Assembly: GCF_032229225.1 (NCBI RefSeq)
Contig: NZ_CP135076.1
Span: 2,585,001-2,649,000 of the forward strand
From: Stakelama saccharophila
GTDB lineage: Bacteria > Pseudomonadota > Alphaproteobacteria > Sphingomonadales > Sphingomonadaceae
Direction of reading: 5' to 3'
DNA: 64,000 nucleotides
Shown here: positions 1 through 9,560 of the stretch, piece by piece
Numbering within the stretch: the first letter of the stretch is position 1
How the letters are laid out: the number at the start of each line of letters is the position of its first letter
The notes under the pieces: model-generated
The model's input: the letters and a program-made list of their open reading frames with translations, nothing else
Told to the model about the DNA's origin: nothing
Database searches by the model: none
Position numbers and translations under genes: made by a program

Positions 1-1321
1 AGGCGCCGCCATCGCGCAGAAAATCAGCCAGCCGGGCATATAACGCGGCCCAGGTCACAACCCCGCGGCTCGCCAGCCTTTGCCGCACGAAGTCGAAGAC
101 ACTCCAGGCGGCCTCGCGCTGCCGGCTTCCCAATCGGATGCGCCGTCCGACGCGAGGAACCTCGGCATAATGGTCCGCATCGATAACATTCCAGGCATCA
201 ACCAGTTCTTCCCATTCCTCGAACAGGAATTCGGCAGTCAGCCCCTCGCCCAGTCCGGCCTTCTGCGCATCCGTTATCGCCGTTCGGATTTGACCCGATG
301 TCGCCAGGTTCGGTTGGCCGAACGCCTGCGTGTAAAGCTCATACGCCGCCTGATCGAGCGCTCGGACAGTGATGCGATCGCGCAGATCAGGGGTCGATTC
401 AGTCAGGATCCCGCACTTGGCCGATAGCGCGTCGGCGAGCGATTTGGAGAAGGTCGTCAGCAGCACCTTCGCTGTTTTCGCACGCGCCAGATGCGCGGCG
501 CGGTGCAGCGCCACGATCGTCTTCCCCGTTCCGGCAGACCCGGAAACACGCGCCGGTCCCGACCAGTCCCGTGCCACCAGCGCCCGTTGAACCGGGTGAA
601 GAAACACCGCCCATTTCTCGAAAGGCTGATCGAGCGCCGCCTTCAGCTCGTCAAGATTGTCGACGGTGCGGAAGCGGCGCTGCGCATCCGGATGGGCGTA
701 TGGATCGCCGTCACTCTGTTCGGCGACGTGATCCTCGATCCGGCCACCGGTCGCATGGTCTAGCAGTGCTTCCGCAGCTTCCTGCGGAAGCTTGTCGAAC
801 AGCGCATCGACCTCGGCCTCCTCGGTATCGCGAACCGGCTGCAACCAGTCACGCGGCACGCCGACGTCGAGCATCTGGTCGTCCGTCAGCCCGGCAAAAG
901 GATAGTTGCGCGCCACTGGCGGCGAGGCAGCTTCCTTTTCCGCCAGTTCGCTTCGCGCATCGTCGAGAAGGGGCTCCGCCTGCTCTTCCTCGCCCGCCAC
1001 CACCGGCACCTCGACGAACTGCATTGCGCCGGTGCGCTCATGCGGAATCAGCCGCTTGCGCTCGGCCCAGGCATAGGCCTCGTCATGGTGCGCGACATAG
1101 GCAAGCAGCACGCGGTCGCCCTCTTTGTGAAGGACAATACGGACGTCGCGATTGACGCGAACAGACCAGAATCCGTCCGCCGCGCCGATGCGGTGCATTT
1201 GCAAGCCGTTACCTCTCGGATCATCACTGATCCGGAGTGCTGTCTGGATCGCCGCGCCAGCCTCAGCTTGACTGAGTTTCGTCAGGGCGTCGGTGAAGGT
1301 AGATGCGTAGACTAAGGTCAC
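1..1321 (-). CDS. RelE-like/UvrD-like fusion helicase, partial (3' end outside window)
   Basis: A superfamily I DNA helicase with an N-terminal toxin-like domain, cut by the left edge. The first ~90 residues resemble the RelE/ParE fold (VYASTFTDALTKL..., then a strand-rich part ending RVLLAYVAHHDEAY). After an acidic linker comes a UvrD-type motor with Walker A GSAGTGKT, followed by LLTTFSKSLADAL. The GTG start at 1321 overlaps the stop of the upstream 75-residue gene as GTGA, which fixes the start and implies translational coupling. It is the last visible gene of the restriction operon. A DNA-translocating accessory role in defence is inferred; whether the RelE part is still a ribonuclease cannot be judged, because RelE-family catalytic residues vary. 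Confidence 0.8.
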   Translation of the reverse strand, partial: MTLVYASTFTDALTKLSQAEAGAAIQTALRISDDPRGNGLQMHRIGAADGFWSVRVNRDVRIVLHKEGDRVLLAYVAHHDEAYAWAERKRLIPHERTGAMQFVEVPVVAGEEEQAEPLLDDARSELAEKEAASPPVARNYPFAGLTDDQMLDVGVPRDWLQPVRDTEEAEVDALFDKLPQEAAEALLDHATGGRIEDHVAEQSDGDPYAHPDAQRRFRTVDNLDELKAALDQPFEKWAVFLHPVQRALVARDWSGPARVSGSAGTGKTIVALHRAAHLARAKTAKVLLTTFSKSLADALSAKCGILTESTPDLRDRITVRALDQAAYELYTQAFGQPNLATSGQIRTAITDAQKAGLGEGLTAEFLFEEWEELVDAWNVIDADHYAEVPRVGRRIRLGSRQREAAWSVFDFVRQRLASRGVVTWAALYARLADFLRDGGA

Positions 1322-1545
1322 TTGGGTTTGAACCCGTCGGGATCACGCTCCCGCAGTTTCGACCAGAAATCCTGCTCACCCTCCTGAAGCTTCGCGACTT
1401 GCTTTCGGCGCCACCTTTTGCTGCCCTTCGGCTTTCCGGGTGCAGGGCCTCGATATCGCTCAGCACCCTTGTCCCGCCGATAGCTCAGCCATCCACTGCC
1501 TTTGCCGAACAGTGTCGACCCCCCGGTATATCCCCCCTTGCCCAC
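1318..1545 (-). CDS. Small basic protein of the restriction operon
   Basis: A 75-residue, strongly basic, Gly-rich protein (MGKGGYTGG..., GSKRWRRKQ, ending DGFKPK). It lies two bases after the methyltransferase stop and overlaps the helicase start by four bases, so it is an integral operon member rather than a chance ORF. I do not recognise a family. The charge suggests nucleic-acid binding or a small adaptor between methyltransferase and helicase, but that is inference. It has no membrane segment or signal peptide. Confidence 0.7.
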   Translation of the reverse strand: MGKGGYTGGSTLFGKGSGWLSYRRDKGAERYRGPAPGKPKGSKRWRRKQVAKLQEGEQDFWSKLRERDPDGFKPK

Positions 1546-1547
1546 TG

Positions 1548-4500
1548 TTATACCTCCACCACCTTCATCACCTCATCCCCCAGGTGATTGATGACCTTTA
1601 CCGCGACGCGCCCTCCCTTCGGCCTCGCAAACGGCCGTGAGCGCGTGCGCTTCAGGCTTTCCCAGGCGTCCTGATCGATCTCCGCCTTCAGCGTCGTTTT
1701 CAGCGCCTTATAGGGGTCGTTAGCGCCGGGGAAGTAAGCATGGCGGACGCGGAAGTTTTCGTAATCATAGTCGGTGTCGATGAACCACACGGCGATGTCA
1801 TCGGCGGAATAGGGCTTCACCTCGCCGCCCTTATACATGTCGATGCCGGCGACCTCGATCGACACCTGTCCATCGCCTTCGTCATGCACCTCGATATCGG
1901 GCTCGCCGAACACGGTGAACAGATTGCCCGCGCCGGTATTGGCAAGGTCGGGCATATGCAGATCGGGGTTGATCCGCGCCTGTAGCACCGTCAGCGCGCC
2001 CATCCGGTCGAACTCGGACGCATGGGCGTCGAAGTTGAACGCGGCGGCGATCAGCAGGTCGAACCCGGCTTCCGCCGCCTCGCGCGCGGCGGCGGTCAGA
2101 TCGGGGCGCGAGACGGTGCCATATTCGGGCCCCACCAAAATCGCGGCGCGGCGTGTCGGCGCATCTGCTTTGGAAGCAGCCTCGCCATCGCCATCCTCAC
2201 CCTCGGCAACCAGCGACGCCTGTTTCACCAGCCCCTCGGCGCAGATGAAGCGGCCCGGCCAGCCCTTTAGCTGGGTAAAGACCAGCCGGTCGGCTTTATG
2301 CGCCTGCTGCACACCCGATTTGCGCAGGTTATCGAGCACCATCGGCACGAAGTCCACAGCCTCGCCGCTCTTATCCGGCCCCTTGCGGCGGCCCTCGCTC
2401 GCCTCCAGCTCGTCGAACAGGCTGTCGTCGACGTCGACCGCCGGCACCCGGTGCGGCGAGAGCGATTCCACCGTGAACGGCCCCGCGACGCGCACGCGCG
2501 CATTGTCCTCATAGGGCTGGTCATAGAGATATTCGGTATCGGCCTTGGCGGCGATCGACTTGTCGATTTCCTTCTGCCGTTCGATGCGCAGCCGCCACCA
2601 TTCGGCGTGAAGCTTCTCGGCCTCCGCATCGTCCCATGGATCGACGGGATGGTCGGGCAAAGTATCGAGCGTATAGTCGCGGCCAAGCGCATCGTTCACC
2701 ACGCCCAGCCATTTGGCGCGTGTGGCGGAGCTGGCGCCGGACTTTTGCGCCTTGCCCCGCGCATCGGCGGCGGCGTCGAGCCAGGGCGATCCCGGCTCGC
2801 GCGGCATCGTCCATTCCTCGAACGGCGGCAGGTCGGCATCGGCGGGCGCGGGCGCGACATTGGGTTCGTCGCGCATGTAACCGGCGGCATCATCGGCATA
2901 ATGCCGCCCGCGGCTCTCGTTGATCCGGCGGCGCAGCGGCTCCAGCTTTTCCTGATAGCCCGCCCAGATCGTGTCGATCTCGGCATTGTTGGCGATCGAT
3001 TTGAGCGTGATGTGCGGGACGCGCCTATAGACGAAGCCCTGCCGGATGCGGCCATAGGTGGGCGTCGTGGCGGGCACCGAGCGCGTCACCTCCGCCTCTT
3101 TCCGCTGCCCCTCGGCACTGTCGGCGAGCAGATACCAGGGATAGCGCGCGCCCATGATCCGCGCGCGGGCGAGCGCGAGCGCGACGCGGCTGGTGTCGAT
3201 CGTGATCCACCGCCGACCCCATTGCTCGGCGACATAAGCGGTGGTGCCCGATCCGCAGGTGGGATCGAGGACGAGGTCGCCGGGATCGGTGGTCATCAGG
3301 ATGCAGCGTTCGATGACCTTGGTGCCAGTCTGCACAACGTAAGTCTTATCCGACCCCACACTTCCAGCGGTATCGGTCCAAAGTCCCGTCATGGGGTAAG
3401 CCGCAAAGTCGTCAACGTAGCGCCTAAATCTGAGAGTGTTCCCGCTCGGTTGAAGGCGAGACGCGAGTTTCAATCGCTTGAAACGCTGTGAATCGGTTTT
3501 CCACCACTGAGTAGTGGACGGCTTGAAAGTCGTTCCCTCGAAGGCAATTTCGAATTTTGAGCCGGGATTTTGGGAAGTCAGACTGGTCGCCTGCATCAAG
3601 CGAAATTCGCCGTCTGCATCGCTCACTGCTGCTATCGGCTTTTGCGTCCCGTCGGGAAAGACAGCCGTGTTATATCCCGAAACCGAAACCTCTTCTCCAT
3701 CATATTTGGAGATGTAAGGTTGTCGATATTTCACTGCCCCAGCGTCTTTAGCGAACCACAAAATGTAATCGACATTGCCGGCGAGCAAATTGGTTCGTTG
3801 CCCTCCGGTCTTTTTGAACGCGATCTCGCTTACAAAATTCTCCTCCCCGAACACTTCGTCCATCAGAGCGCGGACGCGATGAACGTTCTCGTCGCCGATC
3901 TGGACGAAGATCGAGCCGCTGTCGGTGAGCAGGTCGCGCGCCACGGTCAGCCGGTCGCGCAAATAGGTGAGATAGGAGTGGATGCCGTCGCGCCAGGTGT
4001 CGCGGAACGCCTTCACCTGTTCGGGCTCGCGGGTCAGATGGTCGGCCTTGCCGTCCTTCACGTCGCGGCTGGTGGTGCTCCACTGGAAATTGGAGTTGAA
4101 TTTGATGCCATAGGGCGGGTCGATATAGATGCACTGCACCTGCCCCTTCAGCCCCTCGCGCTCGGCCAGGCTCGCCATTACCTGCAACCCGTCGCCCAGG
4201 ATCATGCGGTTCGACCAATGCTGGTCGTGCTCGTAGAATTCGGTGCGCTGGTCGGGCTCGATCCCGTTGAAATCGGCGAACAGGTCCGCAATCGGTTCGG
4301 GCTCGTCACGCTGCGACGCGCGCTTCAGATCCTCGATCAGCGCCTTGGGGTGAATCTTCTCCTGAATATAAAGCGGCGGCGCATTGACGATCAGGTCGGA
4401 CCAGTCCGCCACATCCTTGCCGCGCCACACCAGTTGCGGATCGAGATCCTTGTTGCGCCGCTCATACGCCGCGACGATCGGCCGCTTCATATCGGCATCG

Positions 4501-4589
4501 ACAAACGCCTCCAGCTCCGCCGTCGGCGCATTCTTCCGCGTCGCCTCATCATGCGTCAGCGTGTCGATCGAAAGGGGTTTCTTGGCCAT
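1548..4589 (-). CDS. Type III-like site-specific DNA methyltransferase (Mod)
   Basis: A 1013-residue DNA methyltransferase that would mark host DNA for the restriction system. The catalytic motif IV DPPY is at residues 157-160 and the S-adenosylmethionine-binding motif DPTCGSGTT at 442-450, the order of beta-class N6-adenine or N4-cytosine enzymes such as type III Mod. The ~190 residues between them should contain target recognition and are visibly AT-richer than the rest (about 3330-3850). The start MAKKPL at 4589 is preferred over an in-frame extension to 4748, because the upstream nuclease stop overlaps it as TAATG. The long C-terminal part (after ~residue 550) has no motif I recognise and exceeds a minimal Mod. 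Confidence 0.9.
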   Translation of the reverse strand: MAKKPLSIDTLTHDEATRKNAPTAELEAFVDADMKRPIVAAYERRNKDLDPQLVWRGKDVADWSDLIVNAPPLYIQEKIHPKALIEDLKRASQRDEPEPIADLFADFNGIEPDQRTEFYEHDQHWSNRMILGDGLQVMASLAEREGLKGQVQCIYIDPPYGIKFNSNFQWSTTSRDVKDGKADHLTREPEQVKAFRDTWRDGIHSYLTYLRDRLTVARDLLTDSGSIFVQIGDENVHRVRALMDEVFGEENFVSEIAFKKTGGQRTNLLAGNVDYILWFAKDAGAVKYRQPYISKYDGEEVSVSGYNTAVFPDGTQKPIAAVSDADGEFRLMQATSLTSQNPGSKFEIAFEGTTFKPSTTQWWKTDSQRFKRLKLASRLQPSGNTLRFRRYVDDFAAYPMTGLWTDTAGSVGSDKTYVVQTGTKVIERCILMTTDPGDLVLDPTCGSGTTAYVAEQWGRRWITIDTSRVALALARARIMGARYPWYLLADSAEGQRKEAEVTRSVPATTPTYGRIRQGFVYRRVPHITLKSIANNAEIDTIWAGYQEKLEPLRRRINESRGRHYADDAAGYMRDEPNVAPAPADADLPPFEEWTMPREPGSPWLDAAADARGKAQKSGASSATRAKWLGVVNDALGRDYTLDTLPDHPVDPWDDAEAEKLHAEWWRLRIERQKEIDKSIAAKADTEYLYDQPYEDNARVRVAGPFTVESLSPHRVPAVDVDDSLFDELEASEGRRKGPDKSGEAVDFVPMVLDNLRKSGVQQAHKADRLVFTQLKGWPGRFICAEGLVKQASLVAEGEDGDGEAASKADAPTRRAAILVGPEYGTVSRPDLTAAAREAAEAGFDLLIAAAFNFDAHASEFDRMGALTVLQARINPDLHMPDLANTGAGNLFTVFGEPDIEVHDEGDGQVSIEVAGIDMYKGGEVKPYSADDIAVWFIDTDYDYENFRVRHAYFPGANDPYKALKTTLKAEIDQDAWESLKRTRSRPFARPKGGRVAVKVINHLGDEVMKVVEV

Positions 4590-5488
4590 TATTTCCGGTC
4601 CATTGGGGCTTGATAATGGGCAATCCCATGCGCTTTCAAAAGCGCACGAATTTCCCCTGGAATTTCTGTTTCGGTGACAAGCATTGCTGACACTACGCCA
4701 GCTTGTCTGATGTCCATGGCATCCAACACGGCGCGATATTTTATGCACTGAAAGACGCCGCGTCGCAGGTCGATCAAATTGGAATCTCGAGACTTCACCT
4801 CAATCGCGACAACCTCTTCTGGTAGCCTAAAAACTGCATCGACCCTATCCGCCGAATCCAAAACAACTTCCGTTTCCGCAACTGCGGATCGAAACTTGCG
4901 CCGAATGCTGGAGGGATTTTCGCAAACCCACAGTCGCAAGGCTTCATGATTTGGGCCTTCGCCATTTCTACCGTAGCGAATGCCATCTTCCTCAGTCCCG
5001 GCTTTTCGCTGTTTTCGCTGTTGACGGATGGCCTCCGCATTAAGAGGCTCACCATAGGCTGCTTGGAAAAGCGACTGCCATCGCTCCCTGGGCGTGGAAT
5101 ATACCTCACCCGCGGCCCTGTCGAAGGTGCGACGCCACAACTTGCGGTAAAGATTCTTCGCGTTATCGCGGCGCAGCAGTGGTTCGTCGAAGCGGTTCGC
5201 GAGATACCACCCGGCACCATCACTCGGTAGCTCGGTATCTTGCTCAACAAGCAGTGCGTTCAGCAGGGGAGCGGAGGGGTCTGCACGAAGCAGCTTGTCT
5301 ATCATGGTCCCGGCCGTCAGACCCGTCCGACCGGCTCGCGCGATACGATCAAACCCTACTTCCTGCTCAAGCCGCAGTTTCGCCTCTCCGTAGGTCAGAA
5401 ACGAATTGTCGAGGGCTGCGGCAACGAGCCACCGCATCAACGCCTTGGTTGCTGCATCTGAACTGAGATTCTCGTTAGTTTGCTTCAT
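4589..5488 (-). CDS. PD-(D/E)XK-like nuclease inserted between Res and Mod
   Basis: A 299-residue protein. The N-terminal half is helical. The C-terminal half carries a PD-(D/E)XK pattern: an acidic residue near 182, DRVDAVF with D217, then VVAIEVKS (E230, K232), and a following RGVFQCIKY helix (residues 243-251). That is the layout of restriction and repair endonucleases. It starts 44 bases after the restriction subunit and overlaps the methyltransferase start by one base. Its composition is AT-richer than both neighbours, suggesting later acquisition, perhaps together with the methyltransferase recognition region. Since the large restriction subunit has its own nuclease motif, this looks like an accessory nuclease. 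No closer family was recognised. Confidence 0.72.
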   Translation of the reverse strand: MKQTNENLSSDAATKALMRWLVAAALDNSFLTYGEAKLRLEQEVGFDRIARAGRTGLTAGTMIDKLLRADPSAPLLNALLVEQDTELPSDGAGWYLANRFDEPLLRRDNAKNLYRKLWRRTFDRAAGEVYSTPRERWQSLFQAAYGEPLNAEAIRQQRKQRKAGTEEDGIRYGRNGEGPNHEALRLWVCENPSSIRRKFRSAVAETEVVLDSADRVDAVFRLPEEVVAIEVKSRDSNLIDLRRGVFQCIKYRAVLDAMDIRQAGVVSAMLVTETEIPGEIRALLKAHGIAHYQAPMDRK

Positions 5489-5532
5489 CGTGCCCTAGCC
5501 CCGCAATTCGCCGCAAAAGTTGCGCCTGTCCG

Positions 5533-8500
5533 TCACTCACCCCCAAGCTCATCCAGCCACGCCTCTACCTTCGCCGCGAACTCGGTCTTGATCGTCCACA
5601 CGTCCTTGAACTCGGCGAACGCCCAGCGGCCGTGCGTGCCGAGATTGTTGACGCCGGGCACCCAATAGGCGCGCATCGTTTCCGCCTTGGCCTTGTCTGC
5701 TTCGTCACGTTCGCCCTTGATCTCGACGACCAGGTTCAAGGGATCGTCGGCGCCGTGACCATCATCAATCGCCAAGATGAAGTCGGGTCGATACTGGTGG
5801 ACTTCGTCGCCGAGCCTGTAGGGCACATCGAACCCCAGATTGTGGTTCTTCACCCAGGCAAAGACCCGTTTGTGCTCGTCCGCCACGCGGCAGAACTCGG
5901 CTTCCCAGTCGCTGTCGATCACCGCGAAGTTGACGTGGCAGCGCGGGCCGGTTTCGTAGCGGTCCTTGCTAGTCATGAAGCTGACGTGACGGGTCGATCC
6001 GGACTGGTTGTAGGGATCGAGCATCGCCAGCACGCGCTCGCCACCTTCCTGCCCGGCGACGATCGCGGCCATCACCTTGTCGGCGACGCGATCGGCAATC
6101 TCGTAATAGAGCAGCTGCGCGGGATAGGTGCCGCCCGAACAGACGAGATGCTCCTTCATCCAGCGCCGCACTATCGACTTCATCTGCATAATCAGGCCGA
6201 CCTTCGGTGTCTCGTCCGCATCGGTCAGGCGGCGTTTGACGATCCGCTCGGCGAGCTTGAACGCAATGGTCGAAGTGCGCTGGTCTTTCAGATGTTCGAC
6301 GGTCAGGTCGGCCTGCTCGCCGATGATGCCGGCATTCACCGTCTCGGTCGCACCGACTAGGTCCGGCGTCAGTTCCAGCGTCGAATCCTCGCTGAATTCA
6401 GCCCGGATCGTGTCGCGCGGGAATTCGGTGCGATAACCCTCGACCCGCGGAAAGCGGATTTCGGACATGTCGCGCTCCGGCGATAGCGCGTGGATGCGGA
6501 CCATGTCGTCCGGTTTCGATGGTTTCGACACGACCGGCTGCGCGGTGAAATCGAACGGAATGCCGAGCACATCGGCATATTCGACCTTGAATTTGCCATC
6601 GTCCTGCAACTGGTAGGACTGACGGCGCAGCGCACGACCGATCACCTGCTCGCACAGCAATTGCGTGCCGAACGCGCGAACGCCCAGGACATGGGTGACG
6701 GTGTTGGCGTCCCACCCCTCGGTCAGCATCGAGACCGATACGACGCAGCGGATTTGCTCGCCCAGCTGCCCCTTGCGCCCCACGGTGTTCATCACTTCGC
6801 GCAGGATCGCCTCGTCGGTCACTTTGTCGGCTGCGCCAGCCCCCTCGCGCTGCACCAGCTCTTCCTTGAAGCGGTGGATTTCGTCGGCAGCTGCTTCCTT
6901 GAACTCGTTCGAAATCCCCTCGCCGCTTTCAAGCTGCTGACTGTCGATCAGCAGGGTGCGCATACGCGGCAGGGCGGTCCCTTCCGGATCATAGTTGCGG
7001 AACAGCTTGCACTTGCCGGGAACGAGCGTGCGATTGCCCTTGTCGTCCTTGATCTCATAGCCGGCGATATAATCGTGGACGAGCTTCGACGTGGCGGTGT
7101 TGTTGCACACGACGATGAAGACCGGGTCGACACCGACCCCCGCTTCCTGCCAGAGCGCGTGCGTCTTCTCATAATGACCGTAAAGCGCGTCGATCGCCGA
7201 CAGCAGGGGGCTGGGCAGCTTTTGCGGATCATGGCCCTTCGCGCTCGCCCTGCCCTTTTTCGGTAGCTGGACGGGGCCTTTCTGAATTTCCTCCCAAAGG
7301 TTGCGAAACATCGGGGTGTCGCCGCCGGGCACATTGTCCATGATCGGCACGCGCGGCAGCTTCACGATGCCGCATTCGATCGCATCCATCAGCGAAAAAT
7401 CGCTCATTACCCAGCCGAACAGCGACCCTTCGCGATAGCCAGAGCCTTTGAGGAAAAAGGGCGTCGCCGACAGGTCATAGACCATGTTGACGCCCAGCTC
7501 GCGCTTGACCGCCTCGATGCCCGAAATCCACAGGCGCGCGGCTTCGGCATTCTCCTTCGCCTCGGCCAGGTCGTCGCCCTTCAGCGCCTTCTGTTCTTCC
7601 TCAGTCAGCGGGCGTTCGCGATAACAATGATGCGCTTCGTCGTTCAGCACGACGATGTTTTTCATTCCCATCAGGCCCCCGGCGACGCGGCGGATCATCG
7701 CACCGTCCGTCTCCTCGCGATCCTCAGTCGCAAGCGCGGCCTGCTGCACCTTGTTGAGGCCCAGCTCCTTCTTCTTCTTGAACGCGTGATAATTGGTGAT
7801 GACAATCTTGGCCTTGCCCATGTCGGGCAGCATGTCCTCGGGCACGATCTCGCGATATTTGTAATAGCTGTCGGCATCGTTGGGTTGGAGCACACGCAGC
7901 CGGTCCTTGATCGTGATGCCCGGCGCGATGATCAGGAAGCCGCGCGAAAAGCGCTTGGCATTCGGGTGGCGCACCGCATTCAATGTGTTCCAGGCGATTA
8001 GCATCGCCATCACCGTTGTCTTGCCCGCGCCGGTCGCCAGTTTGAGCGCAAGCCGCGTCAGCTCCGGATTGGAGGCAAGGTTCGCCGCCTCCAGATGCGC
8101 CCAGAAACGTCTACCCTGCGAAGAGCTTTTCGGCGCGACCTCGGTCAGCCAGATGACCGTCTCCACCGCCTCCACCTGGCAGAAGAACGGCTTCTGGTTC
8201 GCGAAATCATGATGACGCCAATGCTTGAGTAACCGCGCGGTTGTCGCGGTCACCTGCCATTGGCTTTCGGGTAGCTGCCGCCAGCTTTCGACCGCCGAAC
8301 GGATACCGTTGATCACCTCGGTCGGATTATATTCCTGACCATCTTCGGCGAGCAGGTCGTCCTGCACCGCCACACGCCCCCGAACCTTCTTCGCCTTCGG
8401 GATCGGAGACACAAGCGCACTTGGCCGCCTGCGCGGCACGACCACGTTCGTCGGCTGGCCGCCAGCGTCGAGTTCCCAGTGCCGTGACGGTTCGTCATAG

Positions 8501-8541
8501 GGCGAATTAAGAATGGGCGAATCGAAAAATGCTTCCGTCAT
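5533..8541 (-). CDS. Type III-like restriction subunit, DEAD/DEAH helicase-endonuclease (BPTD_3080-like)
   Basis: A 1002-residue restriction subunit. Superfamily II motor motifs are clear: Walker A ATGAGKTT near residue 170, DEAHH at 301-305, SATPF further on, and a second RecA-like half with VSMLTEGWDA and a QVIGRALRR arginine-finger region. The C-terminus has a PD-(D/E)XK nuclease pattern, RPDFI (P919-D920) followed by VVEIKG (E940, K942). This matches the BPTD_3080 type of restriction endonuclease. It would translocate on unmodified DNA and cut it. The ATG at 8541 overlaps the WYL gene stop as ATGA. Confidence 0.92.
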   Translation of the reverse strand: MTEAFFDSPILNSPYDEPSRHWELDAGGQPTNVVVPRRRPSALVSPIPKAKKVRGRVAVQDDLLAEDGQEYNPTEVINGIRSAVESWRQLPESQWQVTATTARLLKHWRHHDFANQKPFFCQVEAVETVIWLTEVAPKSSSQGRRFWAHLEAANLASNPELTRLALKLATGAGKTTVMAMLIAWNTLNAVRHPNAKRFSRGFLIIAPGITIKDRLRVLQPNDADSYYKYREIVPEDMLPDMGKAKIVITNYHAFKKKKELGLNKVQQAALATEDREETDGAMIRRVAGGLMGMKNIVVLNDEAHHCYRERPLTEEEQKALKGDDLAEAKENAEAARLWISGIEAVKRELGVNMVYDLSATPFFLKGSGYREGSLFGWVMSDFSLMDAIECGIVKLPRVPIMDNVPGGDTPMFRNLWEEIQKGPVQLPKKGRASAKGHDPQKLPSPLLSAIDALYGHYEKTHALWQEAGVGVDPVFIVVCNNTATSKLVHDYIAGYEIKDDKGNRTLVPGKCKLFRNYDPEGTALPRMRTLLIDSQQLESGEGISNEFKEAAADEIHRFKEELVQREGAGAADKVTDEAILREVMNTVGRKGQLGEQIRCVVSVSMLTEGWDANTVTHVLGVRAFGTQLLCEQVIGRALRRQSYQLQDDGKFKVEYADVLGIPFDFTAQPVVSKPSKPDDMVRIHALSPERDMSEIRFPRVEGYRTEFPRDTIRAEFSEDSTLELTPDLVGATETVNAGIIGEQADLTVEHLKDQRTSTIAFKLAERIVKRRLTDADETPKVGLIMQMKSIVRRWMKEHLVCSGGTYPAQLLYYEIADRVADKVMAAIVAGQEGGERVLAMLDPYNQSGSTRHVSFMTSKDRYETGPRCHVNFAVIDSDWEAEFCRVADEHKRVFAWVKNHNLGFDVPYRLGDEVHQYRPDFILAIDDGHGADDPLNLVVEIKGERDEADKAKAETMRAYWVPGVNNLGTHGRWAFAEFKDVWTIKTEFAAKVEAWLDELGGE

Positions 8542-9560
8542 ATGGAGATAGATTCCTTCGCCATCTTCCCACCTTCATTAGCTCGTGTGGCATTCATCGC
8601 CAGCGCCAACCTTTCCCGCATCACCTCATCCAGCGCGGCCGGCCCCTCGATCACCACGTCACCGCCCCAGGTGAACAAATGCTCGGCAATTTCGCGCAGC
8701 CCGCCAGCGCGGAACCTGACGATCAGCTCGCCGCCGCGCTCCTCGACAGTCTGCGCAGGATGAAATCGCCAGCGTCGGGCACGGTCCACGGCATCCGGTA
8801 GGATGCGAAGGACGACGTCGTGCGCATCCTCGTGCCAAACGCCAAAGCTCCTGTTGATCCAGGCATCAAGGTCCCAGTCGTCAGGTGCGCAACCCGGCAA
8901 ATTGCTGGCCCGCACATCCTGCATGCGATCAAGCCGATAATATACCGGCGGCTTGTCGCTGGTCGGCATTTGGCCGACCAAATAAGTCACCGGCCCATGC
9001 ACCAGCCCGTAAGGAATGACGCGGCGCCAACGGGGCTCGCTTGCCTCCTCTGCTCGATAGTCAAATTCCAGACAGCAACCCACCAGGATCGCCCCCTGCA
9101 CCGCTGCAAGCGTTTCTGGAGTGGCACCCAGCACAGGCCCGGCCGGCACCATCATTCGCTGCAAACGAACAAGCGCCTCAAGATCGGGATCGAGCCGCCG
9201 CTTTTCGCGGTCATCAAGCGCACCTTTCACCTTGGCAAGAAGACTGTCGAGCGCCTGCGCGCGCAGCGCGCCCTGAAGACGCCTCGCATCTGCTTCGGCC
9301 TGAAGCGCGGCTACTTCGGCCGCCGTCGGTTTGGTGAATACCCGACGAAGCGAATCCCGAATCCGAAACCGCTTGTGTCGCTCGTCGACGACGTCCTCGA
9401 GATCAAAATGGCGGGCGATGACATCGCGCAACCGCTCCGCCGTTCGGCGATTCACGCTGAGTTCGCTCGCCATTTCGTCAAGCGTCAAACCTTCAGCGCT
9501 ATCGCTAAGCAAATGGACAAGCTGAAGCGCGCGATCGAGTTTCGCCATACGTTCAGCCAT
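8538..9560 (-). CDS. WYL-domain transcriptional regulator of the restriction operon
   Basis: A 340-residue regulator. The N-terminus is a winged helix-turn-helix (LTLDEMASELSVNRRTAERLRDVI). The middle holds a WYL-type ligand-binding domain (LEFDYRAEEASEPRWRRVIPYGLVHGPVTYLVGQM, given here in part) and a WCX-like C-terminal extension (DVVLRILPDAVDRARRW...GGDVVIEGP). WYL proteins commonly control phage-defence loci and are thought to sense nucleic acids. As first gene of the operon, with its stop overlapping the restriction subunit start, it probably autoregulates the cluster. The start follows the HTH position; MAKLDRAL at residue 5 is an alternative. Confidence 0.9.
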   Translation of the reverse strand: MAERMAKLDRALQLVHLLSDSAEGLTLDEMASELSVNRRTAERLRDVIARHFDLEDVVDERHKRFRIRDSLRRVFTKPTAAEVAALQAEADARRLQGALRAQALDSLLAKVKGALDDREKRRLDPDLEALVRLQRMMVPAGPVLGATPETLAAVQGAILVGCCLEFDYRAEEASEPRWRRVIPYGLVHGPVTYLVGQMPTSDKPPVYYRLDRMQDVRASNLPGCAPDDWDLDAWINRSFGVWHEDAHDVVLRILPDAVDRARRWRFHPAQTVEERGGELIVRFRAGGLREIAEHLFTWGGDVVIEGPAALDEVMRERLALAMNATRANEGGKMAKESISI

